DNA from: an uncultured Phascolarctobacterium sp.
GTDB lineage: Bacteria; Bacillota; Negativicutes; Acidaminococcales; Acidaminococcaceae
Reading direction: 5' to 3'
DNA: 10,247 nucleotides
Assembly (NCBI GenBank): GCA_937906915.1
Contig: CALCUU010000135.1
Location: 1 to 10,247 of the forward strand
Positions 1-5,114 of the stretch are shown piece after piece (position 1 is the first letter of the stretch; the number at the start of each line of letters is the position of its first letter). The notes under the pieces were generated by a model. The model was not told where the DNA came from. It did not search any database and saw only the letters and a program-made list of their open reading frames with translations. The translations under genes and the position numbers were made by a program.

Positions 1-5
1 CTTTG

Positions 6-78
6 AGCAAAAATTCGGATTCGAACCGAAAACAATTTGATTATCAGTCAAATACTCTACCAATTGAGCTATCCTCGC
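6..78 (-). tRNA. tRNA with Ile (GAU) anticodon, atypical acceptor stem
   Basis: A full cloverleaf can be drawn on the minus strand, 73 nt without an encoded CCA. The D-stem is GCTC/GAGT, the anticodon stem TTTGA/TCAAA with loop CTGATAA (anticodon GAU, isoleucine), and the T-stem TTCGG/CCGAA with loop TTCGAAT. The acceptor stem is GCGAGGA against TTTTTGC, so all seven positions pair, but three are G.U wobbles (3-70, 5-68, 6-67). The discriminator is U73, where bacterial tRNA-Ile normally has A73. G3.U70 is the classical alanine identity element. It is the last gene of the tRNA cluster seen here. It may be a divergent tRNA-Ile, a decaying copy, or a tRNA with altered charging; the sequence does not decide. 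Confidence 0.85.
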
Positions 79-107
79 TGGAGATTTGCTGAATGGCGTC
101 TTATAAG

Positions 108-183
108 TGGAGCCTCCGGTGGGACTTGAACCCACAACCACTTGATTACAAATCAAGTGCTCTGCCAATTGAGCTAAGGGAGC
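108..183 (-). tRNA. tRNA-Thr (UGU)
   Basis: Minus-strand cloverleaf with D-stem GCTC/GAGC, anticodon stem CTTGA/TCAAG and loop TTTGTAA (anticodon UGU, threonine), and T-stem GTGGG/CCCAC. The 3' end reads U73 followed by an encoded CCA (108-110). The acceptor halves GCTCCCT and CGGAGGC pair imperfectly: positions 4-69 (C/A) and 7-66 (U/C) are mismatched and 3-70 is U.G. The identity is secure from the anticodon and the rest of the fold. The gene lies about 29 nt upstream of the Ile-anticodon tRNA in the same transcript direction. Confidence 0.92.
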
Positions 184-189
184 ATGAAA

Positions 190-274
190 CGACGCAGGAG
201 GGATTTGAACCCCCGGTGGGTCTCCCCACGCCGGTTTTCAAGACCGGAGCCATCAGCCTCTCGACCACTGCGCC
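190..274 (-). tRNA. tRNA-Ser (UGA)
   Basis: Class II tRNA of 85 nt on the minus strand. The acceptor is GGCGCAG/CTGCGTC (one G.U at 2-71), the D-arm GTC...GGC, and the anticodon stem CCGGT/ACCGG with loop CTTGAAA (anticodon UGA, serine). A long variable arm with stem GTGGG/CCCAC is typical of tRNA-Ser. The T-stem is GGGGG/CCCTC with loop TTCAAAT. The discriminator is G73, as usual for serine, and CCA is not encoded. Confidence 0.95.
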
Positions 275-431
275 AGATAGAAAAGAGGAGGGCTTCCTTA
301 TGCACCTTTGCCGAGGCGAGAGAGCCACCGTGCGAAAGGGGCACGGCCCGGACTTATATGTTTGTCCGAATACAAAAAGCAAGGATACTATATGCATATC
401 ACTACCTGAACAACAGGCGGCAACCTGTCAG
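275..431 (-). other. 157-nt spacer inside the tRNA cluster
   Basis: No tRNA or credible coding region was found here. On the minus strand, the sequence just after tRNA-Gln can form a small hairpin (ACAGG/CCTGT) followed by TGTT, too weak to call a terminator. Further on are a possible promoter (TTGCTT at 377-382, 18-nt spacer, TATAAG at 353-358) and a hairpin CCGTGC/GCACGG at about 329-347 in the tRNA-Ser leader. The spacer may let Ser-Thr-Ile be transcribed separately from His-Gln. Confidence 0.35.
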
Positions 432-504
432 CTGGGGATGCAGGGATCGAACCTGCGCATGCGGGAGTCAAAGTCCCGTGCCTTACCGACTTGGCTACGC
501 CCCA
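432..504 (-). tRNA. tRNA-Gln (UUG)
   Basis: Minus-strand tRNA of 73 nt starting with U1 and ending with A72 and G73, all usual for tRNA-Gln. The anticodon stem is CGGGA/TCCCG with loop CTTTGAC (anticodon UUG, glutamine). The T-stem is GCAGG/CCTGC with loop TTCGATC. The five outer acceptor pairs are intact (TGGGG/CCCCA), but the two pairs next to the body, 6-67 (C/U) and 7-66 (G/A), are mismatched. CCA is not encoded. A 157-nt gap separates it from the downstream tRNA-Ser. Confidence 0.93.
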
Positions 505-525
505 ATCATTTGTCGCGCTAACAGG

Positions 526-602
526 TGGGGTGGCTAGAGGGATTCGAACCCTCGAGTAACGGAGCCACAATCCGCCGTGTTGACCGCTTCACCATAGCCA
601 CC
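526..602 (-). tRNA. tRNA-His (GUG)
   Basis: The acceptor GTGGCTA/TAGCCAC pairs perfectly, with the histidine-specific extra G(-1) at 602 opposite C73 at 529. The anticodon stem is GCGGA/TCCGT and the loop TTGTGGC (anticodon GUG, histidine). The T-stem is GAGGG/CCCTC. CCA is encoded at 526-528. This is the first tRNA behind the promoter at 640-668, with a short leader of about 30 nt. Confidence 0.96.
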
Positions 603-639
603 AAATCTTTCCAAACTCAATAGCTTGGCGACAGGTGTT

Positions 640-668
640 ATTATACTATAAGAAAATTACTGCGTCAA
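640..668 (-). promoter_or_regulatory. Sigma-A promoter of the tRNA cluster
   Basis: The minus strand reads TTGACG (663-668), a 17-nt spacer, then a perfect TATAAT (640-645). The predicted transcription start near 633 lies about 30 nt before tRNA-His. The promoter sits directly after ridA, separated from it only by an A/T-rich inverted repeat (TTCTAAAA/TTTTAGAA) with no GC stem or U-tract. The tRNAs are therefore driven on their own, and possibly also by read-through from the serine operon. Confidence 0.85.
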
Positions 669-695
669 TACTTTTTTCTAAAAAATTTTAGAAAT

Positions 696-1070
696 TTATT
701 TTACAGCAACAACTTCAATCTCAACGTGCACGCCTTTAGGCAATGCAGCCACTTGTACAAAGGAACGAGCAGGCGGATTTACTTGGAAATATTTGCCATA
801 AACGCCATTTACTGCTGCAAAATCGTTGATATCAGTTGCGAAGATGGTGGTTTTTACAACATTTGCATAAGTGCAGCCTGCTGCTTCCAAAACAGCGCCA
901 ATATTATTCATTACTTGTTCTGCTTCTGCTTCGATGTTTTCCAAAACCAATTCGCCGGTTGCCGGATTGATGGCAATTTGACCGGAGCAATATACGGTGT
1001 TGCCTGCTACGATTGCTTGGGAATAAGGGCCCAAAGCTTGAGGTGCTTTATCAGTAGAAATTACTTGCAT
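696..1070 (-). CDS. ridA: RidA family 2-iminobutanoate/2-iminopropanoate deaminase
   Basis: 124 aa, the usual length of the RidA/YjgF/UK114 family. RidA trimers hydrolyse reactive enamine/imine intermediates such as 2-aminoacrylate to the 2-keto acid plus ammonia, protecting PLP enzymes. The family signature is clear: the N-terminal GPYSQA stretch (residues 14-19), the SGQI turn (29-32), and the C-terminal PPARS...LPKG region with the catalytic arginine at R102 (E. coli Arg105 equivalent). A good SD (GGAGAT, 1077-1082) precedes the ATG. It begins 21 nt after sdaAA and is the last gene of the operon. The context is meaningful: serine dehydratase releases 2-aminoacrylate, the RidA substrate, so the pair probably act in sequence in the cytoplasm. 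Family assignment is firm; the operon-specific role is inferred. Confidence 0.96.
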   Translation of the reverse strand: MQVISTDKAPQALGPYSQAIVAGNTVYCSGQIAINPATGELVLENIEAEAEQVMNNIGAVLEAAGCTYANVVKTTIFATDINDFAAVNGVYGKYFQVNPPARSFVQVAALPKGVHVEIEVVAVK

Positions 1071-1091
1071 TTTAAAATCTCCTTTATCTTT

Positions 1092-1976
1092 TTATTTTGC
1101 AAAATATGTTTTAGCCCAAGCTAATGCCGTGGGAGTAGTTGCCATGCCCCCGCCCGCAGTTTCCTTCAAAGCACAAGGAAGGCTGTCGCCAACGCTCTTC
1201 ATTGCGTCAATTGCCTCGTCCGCAGGAATGAAGCTTTCAATTCCTGCCAGTGCAAGCTCTGCCGCCGCAAGCGCCTGCAAAGCACACGCACCATTACGTT
1301 TAATGCAGGGTACTTCTACCAGACCAGCCACAGGATCGCACACAAGACCCAAAACATTTTTAAACACAATGGATACTGCGTGTCCAACTTGGGTAGGACT
1401 TCCACCTAGCATTGCTACTGCCGCGCCTGCTGCCATAGCCGCCGCGCTGCCACATTCAGCCTGACAGCCACCTGTTGCCCCCGCCAAAGAAGCCCTGTCT
1501 GCAATTACAAGGCCAATACCTCCGGCAACAACAAGTCCTTCTGCTAAAACTTGGTCGCTTAAATTATAATGTTTTTTCAAAGCAAAGAACACTCCCGGCA
1601 ACACGCCACTTGCCCCTGCGGTGGGAGCAGCTACGATTCTGCCCATTGCCGCATTGGCTTCTGCAACTGCCATGGCATAAACCATTGCGTCCTTTGCCTT
1701 ATCACCTAAAATATTGTTGAACTGCTTTTGCTCGGAAGCTTCTAAAAGACGTTTAGCAGCACCACCTGTCAAACCACTGTGGGAGCGCACGCCTGTCAAC
1801 CCAAAATCAATGGATTCTTTAATAACCACAAGCATTGCTTCCATTTTAGCAAGCAGTTCTTCTTTGGAGCATTCCAGCTCCTTAGCGTTATATTCTATTA
1901 AAAATTCCTGCATGGATTTTCCGGAAGCTTCTGCCTCAGTAATCCAAGCATTTAAAGAAAGTTTATCCTTTTTCAT
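1092..1976 (-). CDS. sdaAA: L-serine dehydratase, iron-sulfur-dependent, alpha subunit
   Basis: 294 aa, normal for the SdaAA subunit. With SdaAB it forms the oxygen-sensitive [4Fe-4S] enzyme that converts L-serine to pyruvate and ammonia. The conserved APTAGASGVLPG segment lies at 117-128. Three cysteines in the family's cluster-ligand contexts are visible: C175 in the ECGSA segment, C213 in VCDPVAG, and C224 in EVPCIKRN. The glycine-rich GGGMATTPTALAWA tail follows. Nine nt separate it from sdaAB. Its SD (GAGG, 1984-1987) overlaps the sdaAB stop codon TGA (1986-1988), so the two subunits are probably translationally coupled and made in equal amounts. The cluster dependence implies an anaerobic or microaerobic lifestyle. 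Confidence 0.96.
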   Translation of the reverse strand: MKKDKLSLNAWITEAEASGKSMQEFLIEYNAKELECSKEELLAKMEAMLVVIKESIDFGLTGVRSHSGLTGGAAKRLLEASEQKQFNNILGDKAKDAMVYAMAVAEANAAMGRIVAAPTAGASGVLPGVFFALKKHYNLSDQVLAEGLVVAGGIGLVIADRASLAGATGGCQAECGSAAAMAAGAAVAMLGGSPTQVGHAVSIVFKNVLGLVCDPVAGLVEVPCIKRNGACALQALAAAELALAGIESFIPADEAIDAMKSVGDSLPCALKETAGGGMATTPTALAWAKTYFAK

Positions 1977-1985
1977 AGCTTAACC

Positions 1986-2651
1986 TCACGCAACACTGGC
2001 GATAAATCGCACAGAGTGAATTTGCTGCAAGGCAGCAATCAGATTGATGATTCCTTGAGGCACATCTTCGTCGCACTCGATGACCATGGAAGCCAAGCCA
2101 CCTTTATTGCTACGGAACACGCGCATAGTCGCCACGTTCACCCCTGCATTGGCAAGAGTGCTGGTAACCAGGGCAATAATACCCTTTCTATCTTCGTGGA
2201 CGGTTAAGATTGCAGGCAATTTACCGGTCAGCTCCACGGGGAAACCATCAATGCTATTTACAAGCACCTGCCCGCCTCCCACAGAAGCGCCAATAATCTC
2301 ACACTTGCTACCGTCTGCCGCAACAAGCTTGAACATGGCAGTGTTAGGGTGGGTCAAGCTACCCAAGTCAATTTTGTCAAAGCTATACTTCAAGCCAGCT
2401 TCCTTGGCATATTTATCTGCTTCGGGAATACGGGCATCATCAGGCAGCCAGCCCATAAGCCCTGCCAAAAGCGCCATATCCGTACCGTGTCCCTTATGGG
2501 TTTCCGCAAAGGAACCGTGCAGATAAATTTCTGCTTCTACCGGAGCAGAGCCTAAAATCCCCGCCGCCAAAAGTCCTAAGCGCACAGCACCTGCCGTATG
2601 CGAGCTGGAAGGTCCAATCATCACAGGACCAATAATATCTATGATATTCAT
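1986..2651 (-). CDS. sdaAB: L-serine dehydratase, iron-sulfur-dependent, beta subunit
   Basis: 221 aa, standard for SdaAB. The N-terminal domain carries the GPSSSHTAGAVR motif (residues 13-24) of the serine dehydratase beta family. A C-terminal ACT domain spans roughly residues 146-221, starting at the PAILTVHEDRKG strand; ACT domains usually sense amino acids. The ATG has a strong SD (AAGGAG, 2657-2662) that lies inside the last codons of the upstream hutP-like gene, whose stop is only 2 nt away. Translation of the regulator and the enzyme therefore looks coupled. The split alpha/beta form is the common Firmicute arrangement. Confidence 0.96.
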   Translation of the reverse strand: MNIIDIIGPVMIGPSSSHTAGAVRLGLLAAGILGSAPVEAEIYLHGSFAETHKGHGTDMALLAGLMGWLPDDARIPEADKYAKEAGLKYSFDKIDLGSLTHPNTAMFKLVAADGSKCEIIGASVGGGQVLVNSIDGFPVELTGKLPAILTVHEDRKGIIALVTSTLANAGVNVATMRVFRSNKGGLASMVIECDEDVPQGIINLIAALQQIHSVRFIASVA

Positions 2652-2653
2652 AG

Positions 2654-3142
2654 TTACTCCTTGGACTCAGATTCAAATTTAGAATCCGGTTCGTATTTCA
2701 AATCAGGTTCTTCATTTGCAGGCAAAGAGCGATGCCCCAAGCCTACGCAAAGTTCGTTAAGGTTCAGCACGCCTACGCCCATGAAGATTGCCACGCAAAG
2801 ATGTTCTCCGTAGCGGGCGATACCAATTTTACCACCAACGCTAAAGCCCATTGCTTTGCTCTTTACTTGCTCCAAGGCTGCGTGGGTAGCACCGGCAACA
2901 GCGCCTTCGTTTAAATGTCCGTTGCCAACAATGCCTTGGCGACGAGCAGTAACAGTGGCACGTTCCATAATTCTGCTAACGGAGTTGATGAAGTCACCGC
3001 CAAAATCTACGGCAGCAGTGCGAATCCCCTGCTTCCAAAGCAGCTCCTTCACGTTTTTTTCTTCCAAGCGACTGGAAGTAAGCGCAATACGCAGGGCAGC
3101 ACGACCTACATCAATACTTTTGAAGCCCTTTTTTTCTACCAT
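2654..3142 (-). CDS. HutP-family RNA-binding regulator
   Basis: 162 aa. The core at about residues 10-140 resembles HutP, the hexameric antiterminator of the B. subtilis histidine-utilisation operon, which binds NAG triplets in RNA when L-histidine and Mg2+ are present. Recognisable parts are the region around GHLNEGAVAGATHAAL (75-90), the GGKIGIARYGEH strand (103-114), and the terminal VGLGHRSL (133-140). Aligned from memory with B. subtilis HutP, the Mg2+ ligands His73 and His77 fall on Gly80 and Gly84, while His138 matches His137, so the ligand may differ. A charged tail of three imperfect hexapeptides (145-162) follows the core. The ATG at 3140-3142 is 10 nt from its SD (GAGG, 3153-3156). 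A better spaced ATG at 3144-3146 is in another frame and closes after 11 codons. The gene lies between the symporter (5-nt gap) and sdaAB (2-nt gap) and probably regulates this operon. Confidence 0.82.
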   Translation of the reverse strand: MVEKKGFKSIDVGRAALRIALTSSRLEEKNVKELLWKQGIRTAAVDFGGDFINSVSRIMERATVTARRQGIVGNGHLNEGAVAGATHAALEQVKSKAMGFSVGGKIGIARYGEHLCVAIFMGVGVLNLNELCVGLGHRSLPANEEPDLKYEPDSKFESESKE

Positions 3143-3147
3143 TCATA

Positions 3148-4581
3148 TCAATCCTCTTCTACCATTTCCACTTCCTTAATCTTGGTCTTGTCAAACAAGG
3201 GCACAAGCAAGAAAGCGAGAATGCAAATTACCCATTCAAAATAAACTACTTCTTTGAAAATGGGTTTAACACAACCTAAAGGATTACCGGGCATGTACCA
3301 CAGCACGATGCCTGCGATACCAACCAAAGTAGTCCAAAACGCACTGCTACGACGGCACACGCCGGGAGCAAATACGGTGAAGAAAAAGATACAGGTCAAA
3401 GCGGTTGTCATGGAAAGACCTGCAATCATAGTTTTCAAAATACCTGCGGCGTTGAAAGCAAACCACAAGGTAACAAGACCAATCACCAAAACGGTAATAC
3501 GGTTAATGGTAACAAATTTTTCGTCACTAACACCGGGGTTAATGAAGCGTTTATAAATATCTTGAGAGAACAAAGTGCTGGCGCCTAAAAGGATAGTACA
3601 AGCAGTGGAAACGTCTGCTGCCCACAGCGCTGCCAAAGTTGCACCGGAAGCAATGGGGTTCAAGCTCATAACTACCTTAGGCATGGCAATGGCAGCTTTT
3701 TCCACAGGAATTTCCGGGAACATAACCTTTGCTACCAAACCAAGCACTGCGCACAAGAAGCCTACGGGGAAAATCAAAAGACCGCCCAAAAGAAAACCGT
3801 TACGTGCAGATTTTACACTGCTTGCACCGCAGGCAATTTGCACGGGGCCTTGAGCAGTAATGGCTTGGGTAATCATTACCACAAACCAGCTGATGATTAC
3901 TACCAGAGGAATGCCTGCCAAAGGATCAACCATAACTTCTGCATTGGGAAGCTTGGAAACTAAAGTGTCCCAACCGCCTACATTATTAACTGCGCTAATG
4001 CAGGAATAAACAACGCCCAAGTAAATCAAGGTTACGCTGATAATATTGGACAAACCACTGGACCACAAGCCACCAATCAAGGTAATGCCAATGAAAACAA
4101 CTGCGCTCATAAGCATACCGCCTTGGAAGCTGAAAACTTCCGGAAGCAGGGAAGAAAGAATTGCACCGCCTGCCAAATATTGCAGGGCAGTGATTACGCA
4201 CATAATGATTACCAAACCAACAGCGCTGATTACGCGACCTTTGGTATCGTAATATTTTTCAAAAAACTCCGGAATGGTGGAGACCTTCATGGCACGCAGT
4301 CTTCCTGCAGCAAAAAGCCCCATTACTACAGCACCAGCTGCCCAAGCTGCGTTATACCAGCCAGCAGCCATACCAATAGAAAAAGCTCTTTCAGCAACGC
4401 CAACGGTAGAAGCAGCGCCAACTGCCAAGCCCGTAATGTTAACAGCGATTAACGCACTGCCAAGCTTACGTCCTGCCAAGAGGTACGCCGTAGAGCCTTT
4501 AGAGGCTCTGCTTTTTACCCAAAAGCTTATGCCAAAGAGCATTGCAACATACAAACAAACGATAACTAACTGAATAGACAT
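3148..4581 (-). CDS. Sodium:solute symporter (SSS family), probable serine/amino-acid transporter
   Basis: 477 aa integral membrane protein with about 13 hydrophobic segments, the normal SSS (SLC5-like) topology. Family marks include the second-segment motif GLAVGAASTVGVAERAFSIG (51-70), the TIPEFFEKYYD loop (102-112), and the ADVSTACTIL segment with Ser325/Thr326, the usual sodium-site residues, followed by SQDIYK (339-344). The C-terminus is a short charged cytoplasmic tail. The family imports sugars, amino acids or organic acids with Na+; sequence alone does not give the substrate. Position as first gene of a serine dehydratase operon suggests L-serine, by inference. Its SD is weak (AAAGG at about 4592-4596, 10 nt before the ATG) and is embedded in GTAG repeats, so its translation may be controlled. 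Confidence 0.9.
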   Translation of the reverse strand: MSIQLVIVCLYVAMLFGISFWVKSRASKGSTAYLLAGRKLGSALIAVNITGLAVGAASTVGVAERAFSIGMAAGWYNAAWAAGAVVMGLFAAGRLRAMKVSTIPEFFEKYYDTKGRVISAVGLVIIMCVITALQYLAGGAILSSLLPEVFSFQGGMLMSAVVFIGITLIGGLWSSGLSNIISVTLIYLGVVYSCISAVNNVGGWDTLVSKLPNAEVMVDPLAGIPLVVIISWFVVMITQAITAQGPVQIACGASSVKSARNGFLLGGLLIFPVGFLCAVLGLVAKVMFPEIPVEKAAIAMPKVVMSLNPIASGATLAALWAADVSTACTILLGASTLFSQDIYKRFINPGVSDEKFVTINRITVLVIGLVTLWFAFNAAGILKTMIAGLSMTTALTCIFFFTVFAPGVCRRSSAFWTTLVGIAGIVLWYMPGNPLGCVKPIFKEVVYFEWVICILAFLLVPLFDKTKIKEVEMVEED

Positions 4582-4583
4582 AA

Positions 4584-4680
4584 CTACACTACCTTTCTAC
4601 GGTGCTACACATTTGCACTAAAGATTTCCGCCGCTTTCACGGCACTACAGTACTACACAAAATGCTATGTAATAAACTAC
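4584..4680 (-). promoter_or_regulatory. UAG/GUAG-repeat leader, candidate HutP-family RNA target
   Basis: On the minus strand, UAG occurs at 4677-4679, 4665-4667, 4653-4655, 4645-4647, 4618-4620, 4605-4607, 4597-4599, 4589-4591 and 4584-4586. Seven of these are GUAG. Two clusters share the form TGTGTAG followed by GTAG repeats 8 nt apart: 4645-4656 has two GUAG units, and 4589-4608 has three with exactly 4 nt between them. The second cluster runs through the symporter SD to 2 nt before its ATG. Between the clusters is a small GCCG/CGGC hairpin (4630-4643) followed by a weak U-run. HutP is known to bind UAG/NAG triplets with regular short spacers, so this is a likely binding region for the HutP-like protein encoded next in the operon. 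Repression at the RBS or attenuation are both possible. Confidence 0.6.
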
Positions 4681-4684
4681 TGCT

Positions 4685-4693
4685 ATTATAACA
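4685..4693 (-). promoter_or_regulatory. Extended -10 promoter of the serine operon
   Basis: The minus strand shows a perfect TATAAT (4685-4690) preceded by TG and one base, an extended -10 element. No good -35 is present: the hexamer 17 nt upstream is TTTTAT. The predicted start near 4678 gives a leader of about 97 nt that includes all the downstream UAG triplets. Weak -35 plus extended -10 suggests moderate basal initiation, with control left to the leader or to an activator. Confidence 0.65.
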
Positions 4694-4739
4694 ACTTTCA
4701 CCCATAAATAAAAGTATCCAGTAGTAAAATGCCTTATGA

Positions 4740-4769
4740 TTGACATCAAGCGGAAAATTTTGTTAAAAT
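4740..4769 (+). promoter_or_regulatory. Sigma-A promoter of the TSCPD gene
   Basis: TTGACA (4740-4745, perfect) is followed by an 18-nt spacer and TAAAAT (4764-4769, five of six consensus bases). The leader to the ATG at 4854 is about 78 nt. An inverted repeat AAATCGG (4766-4772) / CCGATTT (4792-4798) overlaps the -10 and the start region. It could be an operator or the base of an RNA hairpin. Confidence 0.75.
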
Positions 4770-4853
4770 CGGTACATATAAGAGGATTTTGCCGATTTAT
4801 GTCGAATTTTAATTTATTCAACGTGAAAAAAGTTTTGTGAAGGAGGCAAGAAC

Positions 4854-5093
4854 ATGATTTCTTACACCACTAGCGGAACCTGTTCTAAAATTATAAATTT
4901 TGAAATCATCGACGGCAAATTGCACAACGTTTCCTTCGTTGGCGGTTGCCCCGGCAACTTACAAGCCATTAGCAAATTAGTAGAAGGTATGGACGCTAAA
5001 GAAGCTGCTTCCAAACTTCAAGGCATTCGTTGCGGAATGCGTTCCACCAGTTGTGGGGATCAGTTTGCGAAAGCTATTCTTGCTAACATTTAA
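4854..5093 (+). CDS. Small TSCPD-domain protein (TIGR03905-like)
   Basis: 79 aa soluble protein consisting only of a TSCPD domain. This domain is otherwise found at the C-terminus of some class II ribonucleotide reductases. Four cysteines are in family positions: C10 in TSGTCS, C32 in GGCPGN, C60 in IRCGM, and C67 in TSCGDQ. They make a plausible metal (zinc-like) or redox site. The function of the stand-alone proteins is unknown to me. The start is set by a very strong SD (AAGGAGG, 4840-4846) 7 nt before the ATG. The gene has its own promoter, divergent from the serine operon. A large palindrome separates it from corA on the same strand, and no classical terminator lies between them. Confidence 0.88.
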   Translation: MISYTTSGTCSKIINFEIIDGKLHNVSFVGGCPGNLQAISKLVEGMDAKEAASKLQGIRCGMRSTSCGDQFAKAILANI

Positions 5094-5114
5094 AAAATAC
5101 ATCAGTGAACAATA

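Noticed and set aside
275..431. A sixth, degenerate tRNA in the gap between tRNA-Gln and tRNA-Ser
   Set aside because: No T-loop (TTCRA) with a flanking stem or anticodon arm could be found on either strand.
93..570. Overlapping open frames across the tRNA cluster on both strands
   Set aside because: They translate tRNA genes, have no ribosome binding sites and no recognisable protein features.
3125..3146. Slippery A-AAA-AAG heptamer at codons 3-5 of the HutP-like gene, with an alternative ATG in another frame at 3144-3146
   Set aside because: It lies only a few codons after the start with no downstream pairing structure I could see, and the alternative frame ends after 11 codons. Probably chance use of AAA/AAG lysine codons.
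4618..4645. Intrinsic terminator between the two GUAG clusters, as expected for a classical hut-type antitermination switch
   Set aside because: Only a 4-bp GCCG/CGGC stem is seen, and the U-run is short and interrupted, so I do not call a terminator. Larger alternative folds would need computation.
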